Shown here: in pieces, positions 1 through 6,460 of the stretch
How positions within the stretch are numbered: position 1 is the first letter of the stretch
Layout: each line of letters begins with the position of its first letter
The notes under the pieces: model-generated
What the model was told of the DNA's origin: nothing
Databases searched by the model: none
The model's input: the letters and a program-made list of their open reading frames with translations, nothing else
NCBI GenBank assembly: GCA_021789395.1
Contig: JAJYJP010000011.1
Span: forward strand, 1 to 15,546
Source of the DNA: a bacterium
GTDB lineage: Bacteria > Patescibacteriota > Minisyncoccia > Moranbacterales > UBA2206
Direction of reading: 5' to 3'
DNA: 15,546 bases
Position numbers and translations under genes: made by a program

Positions 1-2
1 CT

Positions 3-851
3 TTTTCTCAGTTTAAATTCGCGGTGGGAGAACCGCGCGATATTTTGGGAATCGTCGGCATTTTATTTTTTTTCTTATTTGTCTTCCAGATTTATAAAAA
101 GAAAAGTTACCAGTTCGCGCTTCTGCTTGGTTGGATATTCATTGTCGGTCTGGTAACGATTAAGCCTGAATGGGTGTTTATCAATCTTCCGTCGGACCGT
201 TTCGGAAATTACGGAACCTATCCTTTGTCAATCGTTGCCGCGTTTGCGTTTGTGGAACTGATATTTTTCGCCAAAAATAGGCAACGTGAGAATAATTTTT
301 TCCTAAGCAGGTCTTTCTTGTTTCCTGCCGGAATCTTGCTGTTGGCATTCGTTGTCATTTCCGGTTTTTACGACAATGCTCAAAATTCCGTTTCTGACAC
401 TTCGGCCGTCGCTTCCATCCAACTAGCAGTTCAAACGCGTCAAGCCGCCCAATTCTTATCCGATAAAGTTAAATCGACCGACAATGTCGTGTTTGACCAT
501 GTCTATGTCACGTCGGATACCTGGATCAAGTTGTTTTTTATGCGCGGTTATAATTTTCCGCTTTACCGGGCTGACCTTTTCCGCTATACAGACGGCGTCG
601 ACAAGCAGGAGACTTGCACGCTGGATATGATCTCTGATCCTGATAGCGTCCACGGCCAGAAGTGTTTCAATGATCTGGGCGTTGATTATGTCTTGATTGA
701 CCAAAGGATGGACAGCGCTCAGTTTGATAAATCGGATAATTTTTGGAAAATTTATTCTAACGGCGAGATAGCGATTTATTATCGCCCCGCCAGCAACGCC
801 ATGCATAGCATTGCGGACTGGCCCGTCGGCAGCCAAACAAATGAGCCATAA
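3..851 (+). CDS. C-terminal part of a polytopic membrane protein (GT-C/glycosyltransferase-like), cut by window start
   Basis: The frame is open from the first bases of the window (F-S-Q-F-K-F-A-V-G-E-P), so the GTG at 24 is probably internal and the true start lies outside. The visible part has about four hydrophobic helices (roughly codons 8-150), then an extracytoplasmic domain of about 130 residues with a Cys pair (ETC...QKC, 15 residues between) and the strand-rich text VDYVLIDQ and GEIAIYYRP. Helices followed by an outer C-terminal domain is the usual plan of GT-C membrane glycosyltransferases and related polysaccharide membrane proteins. The catalytic N-terminal loop is not in view, so enzyme function is inferred only from this plan and from the flippase downstream. 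It overlaps the next gene by 11 bases, which suggests translational coupling in a + strand operon. Confidence 0.6.
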   Translation, partial: FSQFKFAVGEPRDILGIVGILFFFLFVFQIYKKKSYQFALLLGWIFIVGLVTIKPEWVFINLPSDRFGNYGTYPLSIVAAFAFVELIFFAKNRQRENNFFLSRSFLFPAGILLLAFVVISGFYDNAQNSVSDTSAVASIQLAVQTRQAAQFLSDKVKSTDNVVFDHVYVTSDTWIKLFFMRGYNFPLYRADLFRYTDGVDKQETCTLDMISDPDSVHGQKCFNDLGVDYVLIDQRMDSAQFDKSDNFWKIYSNGEIAIYYRPASNAMHSIADWPVGSQTNEP

Positions 852-1203
852 AAAAATAATTATCGCGACAATTATTTTCCTGCTCATCAGCAGTATTTAC
901 ATGGACTATCGGGAAACTCTCCAGGAAAATTTGAACTACCAGAAAAATTGGTGGTCGGCGTCTTTTGATGATCCGACCGGCAACAATCTTTCCTTTACGA
1001 TTGCCAATCATAGCAGCAACACCAAATTTCATTGGGAAGTTTCGTCTAATGAAAAAACTTTAGTTTCGGGAAACGTCAGTCTTGCGAAAGGCAATCAGAA
1101 AGATATTGAGTTAAACACCGCGAATTTGGGAAATTCAAGAATGACAGTTACGATTACTGCGGATGACCATACACAGGAAGAACTTAATAAAACTTTAAAA
1201 TAA
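841..1203 (+). CDS. Small membrane-anchored protein with an Ig-like beta-sandwich domain
   Basis: The product is 120 aa. I chose the ATG at 841 (MSHKKIII) over the upstream TTG at 811, because it gives a clean signal anchor and an 11-base overlap with the preceding stop, typical of coupled genes. Residues about 4-20 form one hydrophobic helix after a short basic N-terminus, so the rest should lie outside the membrane. That part has alternating beta-strand text (NLSFTIANHS, FHWEVSS, TVTITAD) and resembles the NEAT/Ig-like tails attached to some membrane glycosyltransferases, for example the DUF1616 C-terminal region; that likeness is by eye only. It ends 3 bases before the flippase start. Function is unknown; a periplasmic accessory of the neighbouring glycan export machinery is a reasonable guess. 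Confidence 0.6.
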   Translation: MSHKKIIIATIIFLLISSIYMDYRETLQENLNYQKNWWSASFDDPTGNNLSFTIANHSSNTKFHWEVSSNEKTLVSGNVSLAKGNQKDIELNTANLGNSRMTVTITADDHTQEELNKTLK

Positions 1204-1206
1204 ATT

Positions 1207-2694
1207 ATGACCAAGACGGCCAAATCGCTTGCCCGTTCATTTGTCTTACTGATGATAGCGGAAGTGTTGTTTAATTTATCCGGCTTTGTTGTGCAAACCG
1301 GGGCCGGACGTATCTTGACACCGGCTGATTACGGCCGTTATGGCTTGATTGTTTCACTGACAATTATGGTCATTACGCTTGTTGGTAATGGAATCCCAAT
1401 TTCGATGGGCAAATACCTGAGTGAGATTCATGAAACTAAACCGGAGATGGTGCCGGTCATAAAAAGGATCGGTTGGTGGTTGCAGCTTATCATAATCATC
1501 GTAATCTCTGTTATTTTTTACTTGATCACTCCCGGCATCGCTTATCTTCTCGGCGATCCGACTCTCATTCCCCTCTTTCGCCTGTCGGTATTTATCTTGC
1601 CTGCCTACGCTATCGATTCGTATTATTTTTATTATCTGACCGGCATCCACGAATTTAATTTCCAATCCTTCCTCAAGATTTTGCGCTCGATCTTCCGGAT
1701 GACCATCATCATCGCGCTGATAATCTTTTTCGGCCTGAATGGTTCGGTCGCTGGCTATATTTTCGTTCCGCTCCTGGTCTTCTTGGTGGCGTGGGTCGTC
1801 GACGCTTCACGCATATCGAGAAAGTTTCCCAAATTCGATAAAACTTTGCATTTCGACTGGAAGAAAATGCTTGAATACGCTTGGCCGGTGACACTCTTCA
1901 TGATTTTTTACCAAATTCTCATTTCTCTCGATCTCTATTTCGTCAAGGGCATCACGCACAGCGATTATCTGGCGGGTATCTATAACAGCGCCTTTCTGAT
2001 CGGCCAAATCCCCTATTTCCTCTTTTACGCCCTGACAATCATTCTCCTGCCTTCCGTTTCCGAATCAACTTCCCAAAACGATATGAAAAAAGCGCGAGAC
2101 ATTATTTCTCAATCTCTCCGTGTTTTGATAATGTTGTTGGTTCCGATCGTCATCCTGCTCAATACTTACGCCGGCTCTGTCATCAAATTTATCTACGGCG
2201 CCAAATATTTGCCGGCCACACTGCCTTTGGAAATCTTGGCGTTCGGCGTCGGTTGTCTCACGGTTTTTTACATTCTGAGTTTTGCTCTGAACGGCGCCGG
2301 CAAAAATAAGATTCCGATGTGGATCGCGTTCGGCGGGATGCTTCTCAACGCTACGTTTAATTATATTTTAGTCAGCCGCTATGGTATCGTCGGTTCGGCT
2401 TCTGCTACTTCGATTACTTCCCTCCTGATCATGCTCATCTCGATGGTTTACACTCATCGCTATTTCGGCGGCATTTTTAAAAAAGGCGAACTTCTCAAGA
2501 TGGCCCTGGCCGGACTGATAATTTACCTGCTGTCGCTTATTCTCACTTCGCACAATCTAATATTTTTCATCTGGAGCATCATTTTAGTGGCCATTTATTT
2601 CGGACTTCTCTATCTTTTCAAAGAGATCAAAGAAAGCGATCTGGCGGTCATCCGCGGCCTCGTAAAATTCAAAGAAAAAAAAGATCTGGCATAG
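1207..2694 (+). CDS. Oligosaccharide/lipid flippase, Wzx-like (MOP superfamily polysaccharide transporter)
   Basis: The 495-aa integral membrane protein has about 14 hydrophobic segments and the family N-terminus: a short basic start, then helix 1 ending in the GxILTPADYGRYG block (about residues 34-46), a hallmark of polysaccharide biosynthesis/export flippases. The later segment AKYLPATLPLEILAFG (about 333-348) fits the usual 'YAPA...LR.L' region, and ALNGAGKNKIPMW the loop before helix 11. Length is normal for the family (about 420-500). Such proteins flip lipid-linked oligosaccharides across the cytoplasmic membrane in exchange for ions. It is the last gene of a + strand operon, and its TAG stop sits in the loop of the terminator hairpin. 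No Shine-Dalgarno sequence is visible (TAAATT precedes the ATG). The carried glycan cannot be read from the sequence. Confidence 0.88.
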   Translation: MTKTAKSLARSFVLLMIAEVLFNLSGFVVQTGAGRILTPADYGRYGLIVSLTIMVITLVGNGIPISMGKYLSEIHETKPEMVPVIKRIGWWLQLIIIIVISVIFYLITPGIAYLLGDPTLIPLFRLSVFILPAYAIDSYYFYYLTGIHEFNFQSFLKILRSIFRMTIIIALIIFFGLNGSVAGYIFVPLLVFLVAWVVDASRISRKFPKFDKTLHFDWKKMLEYAWPVTLFMIFYQILISLDLYFVKGITHSDYLAGIYNSAFLIGQIPYFLFYALTIILLPSVSESTSQNDMKKARDIISQSLRVLIMLLVPIVILLNTYAGSVIKFIYGAKYLPATLPLEILAFGVGCLTVFYILSFALNGAGKNKIPMWIAFGGMLLNATFNYILVSRYGIVGSASATSITSLLIMLISMVYTHRYFGGIFKKGELLKMALAGLIIYLLSLILTSHNLIFFIWSIILVAIYFGLLYLFKEIKESDLAVIRGLVKFKEKKDLA

Positions 2695-2715
2695 GCCGGA
2701 TCTTTTAAATTTTTT
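2680..2715 (+). terminator. Intrinsic terminator overlapping the flippase stop codon
   Basis: An 11-bp stem pairs 2680-2690 with 2695-2705, including one T-G wobble (2687/2698). The loop is ATAG at 2691-2694, and the tract TTTTAAATTTTTT follows. The flippase stop TAG (2692-2694) lies inside the loop, so the left arm is the last coding sequence. Good for + strand transcripts. Confidence 0.85.
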
Positions 2716-2732
2716 CATATGCGGTCGAATGG

Positions 2733-2787
2733 AAAAATAATATTCTGGCATTCTGCGGAAAGCCAGAATATTTAATTTTATATTTTA
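2733..2787. terminator. Bidirectional terminator hairpin with UNCG tetraloop
   Basis: A perfect 11-bp inverted repeat pairs 2739-2749 with 2762-2772. The 12-base interval continues as an A-A mismatch and a 3-bp TTC/GAA stem, capped by C(TGCG)G, which is a UNCG-type tetraloop on the + strand. The downstream side is T-rich on + (TTTAATTTTATATTTT) and has ATTTTT on the - strand. It lies between the convergent flippase (+) and VOC gene (-) and can serve both operons. Confidence 0.8.
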
Positions 2788-2852
2788 AAAAAGTTTTCTT
2801 ATGTGGAAGTGAAAGTATTTTTTAAAAATAAAAGTGATGCGAGATTGGAAAA

Positions 2853-3224
2853 TTATTCCTTAATATTTTGAAAGAAAACCAACTTATAGCCATCTGGATC
2901 TTTAACTACGAATTCTCTTTTGCCCCATGGCCAATCGTTTGGCTCACTTGAAGTTTCAATGCCTTTTTCCAAAAGCGACTTGTAATAGTCATCTACATTT
3001 TCAACTTCCACGTAGGTAAAAATTCCGAGTCCTTTTGGCTTTAAACCTGATTCGTTTTGAATAGGCGTTTTGTTTTCATCAATAAAGGCCAAGCGAAAAT
3101 TGTCAAATTTTATTCGCACGCCATCATCTGATCTTTCAACATTAAATCCGATTTGTTTGTAAAAATCAGCTGTTTCGTTTAAATCGTTAGCGTAAAATAG
3201 TGTTGAATGGATTCGTTTTATCAT
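2853..3224 (-). CDS. VOC-superfamily (glyoxalase/bleomycin-resistance fold) protein, mostly without metal ligands
   Basis: The 123-aa cytosolic protein has the vicinal-oxygen-chelate plan: beta-alpha-beta-beta-beta twice, first half about 4-50 (HSTLFYANDLNETADFY, IGFNVE) and second half about 66-119 (FTYVEVENVDDYYKSL, FVVKDPDGYKLVFF). H6 matches the first metal ligand of glyoxalase I, but the other three positions are not kept: the second-half His is in FTYVEV and the final Glu after DPDGYK is V116. A glyoxalase I reaction is therefore unlikely. It may bind a small molecule, as bleomycin-resistance proteins do, or use another chemistry. It is the last gene of a five-gene operon, 9 bases after the MBL gene, with no visible Shine-Dalgarno sequence. 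The fold assignment is confident; the substrate is unknown. Confidence 0.85.
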   Translation of the reverse strand: MIKRIHSTLFYANDLNETADFYKQIGFNVERSDDGVRIKFDNFRLAFIDENKTPIQNESGLKPKGLGIFTYVEVENVDDYYKSLLEKGIETSSEPNDWPWGKREFVVKDPDGYKLVFFQNIKE

Positions 3225-3233
3225 ATATTTAAA

Positions 3234-3824
3234 TTATTTTTTAACCTTAAACATTTTTCCGTGTCCAGGAATAATATAGTCTGCTACTGATAAAAGTTTC
3301 TTTCTGCTTTCAATTAAGTTTTTCATATCGATGCCTTTTGCTTGGGAATGGTCTTTTTGGTTTATGTCGAATATTTGTTGCTCATTATCCAGCCACCAGA
3401 TGACATCACCAGCAATAGCCACCTTGCCTTCAGGAGTATCGACCAAAAGGGAAAGATGTTCAAGCACGTGACCGGGTGTCTCGATAATTTCAATATCCTT
3501 ACCAAGAATGTTTTTATCGAATTCAGTCAACAAGTCTTTATCGTAAATTAAATTTGAATCGAAAGTTACAAATTTGGCATTTTCGAAAATTCCTGACAGT
3601 AAAGTATGGTCGGGGTGACAATGTGATAAAAATACATAATTAATATCACCGGTAACTAAGTTTTCTTTTTTTAACGCTTCAAGTAATTTTTCCCGGTTAC
3701 ATCCAGGGTCAGTAATAATTTTCTTGTTATCTTCAGAAGTAATTAAACAAGTTGTTGAACTGGCCACCCAACCATTTTCTTGTTGTTTTGCATAACCTTC
3801 GATTAAGGTTTTTATTGTTGCCAT
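3234..3824 (-). CDS. Metallo-beta-lactamase-fold hydrolase (MBLAC1/glyoxalase II-like)
   Basis: The 196-aa soluble protein has the full two-metal site: H68-x-H70-x-D72-H73 (HCHPDH), H119 (TPGH), D140 (AGD) and H188 (IPGHG). The N-terminus (LIEGYAKQQENGW, then CLITSEDNKKIITDPG) resembles the small stand-alone MBL proteins near MBLAC1 more than true glyoxalase II, and the C-terminal glutathione-binding domain of glyoxalase II is absent. Such enzymes hydrolyse thioesters, lactones, phosphodiesters or other esters; the substrate cannot be chosen from sequence. It starts 4 bases after the isochorismatase-like stop and ends 9 bases before the VOC start, so it is clearly co-transcribed. All catalytic residues are intact, so it should be an active hydrolase. 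Confidence 0.9.
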   Translation of the reverse strand: MATIKTLIEGYAKQQENGWVASSTTCLITSEDNKKIITDPGCNREKLLEALKKENLVTGDINYVFLSHCHPDHTLLSGIFENAKFVTFDSNLIYDKDLLTEFDKNILGKDIEIIETPGHVLEHLSLLVDTPEGKVAIAGDVIWWLDNEQQIFDINQKDHSQAKGIDMKNLIESRKKLLSVADYIIPGHGKMFKVKK

Positions 3825-3828
3825 AAAA

Positions 3829-4455
3829 TTAGTCCCAAGAATTTATAAATTCATTAGAGTTAATTGTTTTTCCATACATGATGGGAAAAGTATATTCAGT
3901 TAGATGTCTACACAAATCCTGCCTAACTTTTACATCCGTTGTTTCAACTAAGTCCTTAAGAATGACGAAATTATAACCGCGACTGAATCCACCACAGGTT
4001 GTTGCCAAGACACATCCATCAGTAAAAACTCCTGTCATTACTAAGTATTTTATACCGTTTTCTTTTAGAATTTTATCGAATTCTGGATTGGAAAAAGTAT
4101 CATAGTTATTTTTAGTAATTACTATATCATCCATGCCTGGCTTTATCATAAAAAATTCCTGTTCAAATTCAGATTCTTCACCATAATAAGCTGCTTTCGG
4201 ATCTTCATACAATTCTTGAATATTTTCAGGTAAATATTTCTTTGTCCAGGGAGTAAGATTTGTAAATATGACTTTGCCCCCAATCTTACTTTTAAATTGA
4301 GAAATAAAATCATTGAGCTTAGGAACCATCCCTCTGATTTTAGAAAAAGTTATTCCAAGTTCTTTATCTTCACAATCTTTATGGCAACAGCCATTAACAA
4401 TATCTATGACAACCAAAGCAGTGTTTTTGGAGTTCATTTTTGAATATGGTTTCAT
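3829..4455 (-). CDS. Isochorismatase-family cysteine hydrolase
   Basis: The 208-aa cytosolic protein has the family triad: D18 (ALVVIDIVNG), K115 (VITKNNYDTF) and C148 in the cis-peptide block GVFTDGCV (142-149). Length and core fit isochorismatase-like amidohydrolases (nicotinamidase, RutB, N-carbamoylsarcosine amidohydrolase). These use the Cys to cleave amide, carbamoyl or vinyl-ether bonds. Met7 is an alternative start, since the family core begins about residue 11. It is the middle gene of the operon, 30 bases after the RidA-like gene and 4 bases before the MBL gene. A RidA-like plus isochorismatase-like pair recalls rutB/rutC of pyrimidine breakdown, but no other rut gene is present, so only the gene pairing is comparable. 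The substrate is unknown; catalytic competence is likely. Confidence 0.9.
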   Translation of the reverse strand: MKPYSKMNSKNTALVVIDIVNGCCHKDCEDKELGITFSKIRGMVPKLNDFISQFKSKIGGKVIFTNLTPWTKKYLPENIQELYEDPKAAYYGEESEFEQEFFMIKPGMDDIVITKNNYDTFSNPEFDKILKENGIKYLVMTGVFTDGCVLATTCGGFSRGYNFVILKDLVETTDVKVRQDLCRHLTEYTFPIMYGKTINSNEFINSWD

Positions 4456-4485
4456 TTGATTTTGTAAATATTTAATATTCTCGAT

Positions 4486-4893
4486 CTATTTTTCAACAAT
4501 GGCAGTTACTTCAATTTCAATTTTAGCGCCAATTCTTGTCATACCATTCACCTCAACAAGAGTGCTTACAGGCATAGAGTTTTTAAAATATTCACCCCTG
4601 ATTTTAGAAATTTTATCAAAATCATTCATATCAGTGACGTAGATAACCGCCTTTATGACATCATCTAATGTTGCGCCAGCCTGGCTTAAGATTTTTTTGA
4701 TGCCTTCGAACACTAACCTGGTTTGCTCCTCAATGTCAGCTGTTACTACATTATGACTGTCATCTTTTGGTGCTTGAATACCAGACACATAGATTTGATA
4801 GAAATTACCCATATCAATCTTTTTTGCTGGAGTATAGACACCTCTTTTTTCGTAGTTGTCAGGAGTTATGTTTTCTATGTATTTTTTAGTCAT
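4486..4893 (-). CDS. RidA/YjgF/UK114-family protein without the substrate-binding arginine
   Basis: I chose the ATG at 4893 (MTKKYIENITP, 135 aa). A GTG at 4938 in the same frame would give 150 aa but overlap the preceding gene by 37 bases, whereas the ATG starts 8 bases after that gene's stop and gives the usual family length. Family signatures are FYQIYVSGIQAP (31-42), IEEQTRLVFEGIKKIL, DDVIKAVIYVTDM and the end GAKIEIEVTAIVEK. RidA is a trimeric enzyme that hydrolyses reactive enamines/imines such as 2-aminoacrylate. In RidA the arginine in PARSxVEV holds the substrate carboxylate; here the block reads MPVSTLVEV and S110 takes its place. This places it with the Arg-less Rid subgroups, whose activities are mostly unknown. 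It lies in the operon between the dehydrogenase-like and isochorismatase-like genes. Confidence 0.85.
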   Translation of the reverse strand: MTKKYIENITPDNYEKRGVYTPAKKIDMGNFYQIYVSGIQAPKDDSHNVVTADIEEQTRLVFEGIKKILSQAGATLDDVIKAVIYVTDMNDFDKISKIRGEYFKNSMPVSTLVEVNGMTRIGAKIEIEVTAIVEK

Positions 4894-4901
4894 GGCTTTT
4901 T

Positions 4902-5807
4902 TTAATTCAAAATATTCTGGGGTTTTCCTTTTACCCACGCTTCCACATTATCAATCATAATGTCATTAGCGACTCTGGTTGTCATATCAGTATGGAAAGC
5001 AATGTGTGGGGTAACGATAATTTTTGGATGTCGTTTTAATTTCTGATAGATTTCACTTTTAACATCAAAAATTCCAACGCCGGCCGGATCAATGGCAGCA
5101 CCGGCCAGATGGCCGGATTCCAGTTCATTTATTAAAGCATCGACATCATAAATTATAGTGTCTGTTATACTGATGAAAAATGAGTTCCGTTTTAGTTTTT
5201 CAAAAAACTCTTTTTTAATCATCCCTTCAGTTTCAGTGTTTTTAGCAAGACAATTAACTATAAAGTCAGCATTGTTAGTTGACTCGATTAAATTATCTCC
5301 TCGCTTGAAATACGTAACGGTCATATCAAAAGCTTCGCAAATTTTACCGACCCGTAAACCGATATTTCCTTTTCCTAGAATCGTAACTTTTTTACCAGCT
5401 AACCCCGGCATAGCTTCCATAAAATCACTTTCTTTTGTTTCTTCAATGTCTATGTATTTTAGCAGTTTTCGGGAAAGAATTATCATCATTCCCAAAATCC
5501 ATTCCGAGACAGCCATCTTGTTGCAGCCTGGTGCGTTAGCGACTCTCACATTATTTTCTGATAATTTTTTTAAATCGATCCAGCCAACCCCGACAAACGG
5601 AAAAGAAATGAATTTATCTTTCAGTTCATACATAACATCTTCGATCGGTTCGCTTTCCGCGCAAAGAATATCGGCATCGGATAGACGCTTCAGGGATTCC
5701 TCTTTTGAAGATGCCTTGTCTTTTAGAAAAAACACTTCGCCTAACGATTTTAGCCGTTCAACTTGATCAGGTTCTAGTGTAAAGTTTTCGGTTACTATTA
5801 TTTTCAT
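4902..5807 (-). CDS. D-2-hydroxyacid dehydrogenase-family protein with incomplete catalytic triad
   Basis: The 301-aa cytosolic protein has the two-part layout of the family: a substrate domain (about 1-95 and 270-301) around a Rossmann domain (about 100-265). It shows the dinucleotide motif G145-K-G-N-I-G150, the hinge block NAPGCNKMAVSEW (91-103) and the catalytic His of TPHIAFHT (H268). The catalytic Arg of the usual INTARGGLVDE block is replaced by D216 (ISITDTIIYDV), and the region that normally holds the catalytic Glu (DVFxxEP) reads DPAGVGIFDV with no Glu. Two of three triad residues are thus missing. Glycine pattern and folding residues are kept, so this looks like a changed function rather than decay. 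It is the first gene of the five-gene operon, behind a plausible promoter. Confidence 0.85.
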   Translation of the reverse strand: MKIIVTENFTLEPDQVERLKSLGEVFFLKDKASSKEESLKRLSDADILCAESEPIEDVMYELKDKFISFPFVGVGWIDLKKLSENNVRVANAPGCNKMAVSEWILGMMIILSRKLLKYIDIEETKESDFMEAMPGLAGKKVTILGKGNIGLRVGKICEAFDMTVTYFKRGDNLIESTNNADFIVNCLAKNTETEGMIKKEFFEKLKRNSFFISITDTIIYDVDALINELESGHLAGAAIDPAGVGIFDVKSEIYQKLKRHPKIIVTPHIAFHTDMTTRVANDIMIDNVEAWVKGKPQNILN

Positions 5808-5836
5808 AAGATTAAAAAATTATTTTTGGGATTTTA

Positions 5837-5866
5837 AATATAATTTAACATAAATCTTACCGTAAA
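5837..5866 (-). promoter_or_regulatory. Possible sigma70-type promoter for the five-gene operon
   Basis: On the - strand, TTTACG (5861-5866) and TATATT (5837-5842) are 18 bases apart and would start transcription near 5830, about 23 bases before the dehydrogenase ATG at 5807. Each box is a partial match and the region is AT-rich, so chance is possible. The rest of the gap 5808-5899 shows nothing else. Confidence 0.35.
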
Positions 5867-5899
5867 CAGGAAGAAATAAACCAGAAAATACTCTTTTGT

Positions 5900-6367
5900 T
5901 TAGCAGATTTTTTCCCTGATAGGAAACCACCGAAACTTTTTTATTTTTTTCGTTTTATTATTTCTTTTGTATTTAGGAATGTCTATCAACCAATTATGTG
6001 CAAGCCTGTTTCTGATTTCATTGAGTTTCTTTAATTTCGAATGTTCTTCCCTATTTATCAAGCCCAGAAGACCCGCCCAGACAACAATCTTGGAAGATTC
6101 CATTTTGTTTATAAATTCTTTAAGTTCTCTCACTTTATATACTTTATTCTGCTTTAGGGATTCTATCAAAAGTCCCTTTAATATATCTTCTATGGCAAGG
6201 TGGAGAGAAATAACTGAAACCCTAATTATGTCACTTCGATATGTCTTTAACCATTCATAACGGAGCTGCGGATCTTTATCGTTTATGTTGTAAAATAATT
6301 TAATGATGCCATCAATATCTTTTTGCATTCTCTTTTCTTTTTTTAAAATATTTTTTGATCTCAGCAT
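5900..6367 (-). CDS. Small HEPN-like protein with RNxxxH motif
   Basis: The 155-aa protein is mostly helical and lysine-rich, with no signal or membrane helix. The centre (about 50-72, VSVISLHLAIEDILKGLLIES) and the block LNEIRNRLAHNW (115-126) match the pattern of HEPN domains: a helix pair where the second carries R-N-x-x-x-H, here R119-N120-R121-L122-A123-H124. In HEPN RNases this motif is the catalytic site; other HEPN proteins only bind nucleotides or partners. The basic C-terminus (KYKRNNKTKKIKKFR, 132-146) could bind RNA. The start at 6367 has no close Shine-Dalgarno sequence; M14 (ATG at 6328) follows a purine-rich stretch and is an alternative. No nucleotidyltransferase (MNT) or other obvious antitoxin is adjacent. 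HEPN membership rests on motif and helix pattern only. Confidence 0.6.
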   Translation of the reverse strand: MLRSKNILKKEKRMQKDIDGIIKLFYNINDKDPQLRYEWLKTYRSDIIRVSVISLHLAIEDILKGLLIESLKQNKVYKVRELKEFINKMESSKIVVWAGLLGLINREEHSKLKKLNEIRNRLAHNWLIDIPKYKRNNKTKKIKKFRWFPIREKIC

Positions 6368-6381
6368 TTCATTTATTATCT

Positions 6382-6456
6382 TTAAAACAATTTACCTCCA
6401 ATTTCCGCGAAATCTTTGTCAGGCGTGATTAAAATACAAATATCATCTTCATCGCC
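6382..6456 (-). pseudogene. Relic coding tail A (GDEDDICILITPDKDF...IGGKLF, no start)
   Basis: In the gap between the SDR stop and the HEPN-like start, one - strand frame reads about 24 protein-like residues: GDEDDICILITP, then DKDFAEIGGKLF and TAA. The codon before it is TAA and there is no start codon, so it looks like the 3' end of a lost gene. The block ILITPDKDF recalls PIN-like proteins of the DUF5615 type (ILxTxDxDF), a weak match by eye. Its last 12 codons match relic B at 7388 (28 of 36 bases, most changes silent). Confidence 0.45.
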
Positions 6457-6460
6457 TTAA

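Noticed and set aside
24..26. GTG at 24 as start of the first gene
   Set aside because: The frame is open to the window edge with hydrophobic-protein-like codons before it, and the protein lacks the catalytic half expected of its type.
2817..2831. AT-only palindrome TATTTTT-T-AAAAATA as terminator of the five-gene operon
   Set aside because: No G-C pairs and no clear T-tract; the GC-containing hairpin at 2739-2772 serves the - strand better.
3829..4893. A pyrimidine-degrading rut operon, from the isochorismatase-like plus RidA-like pair
   Set aside because: No RutA, RutD, RutE/F or transporter nearby; the RidA member lacks the key Arg; the other operon genes do not fit the pathway.
4894..4938. 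GTG start at 4938 for the RidA-like gene
   Set aside because: It would add 15 residues without family match and overlap the dehydrogenase gene by 37 bases; the ATG at 4893 fits length and spacing.
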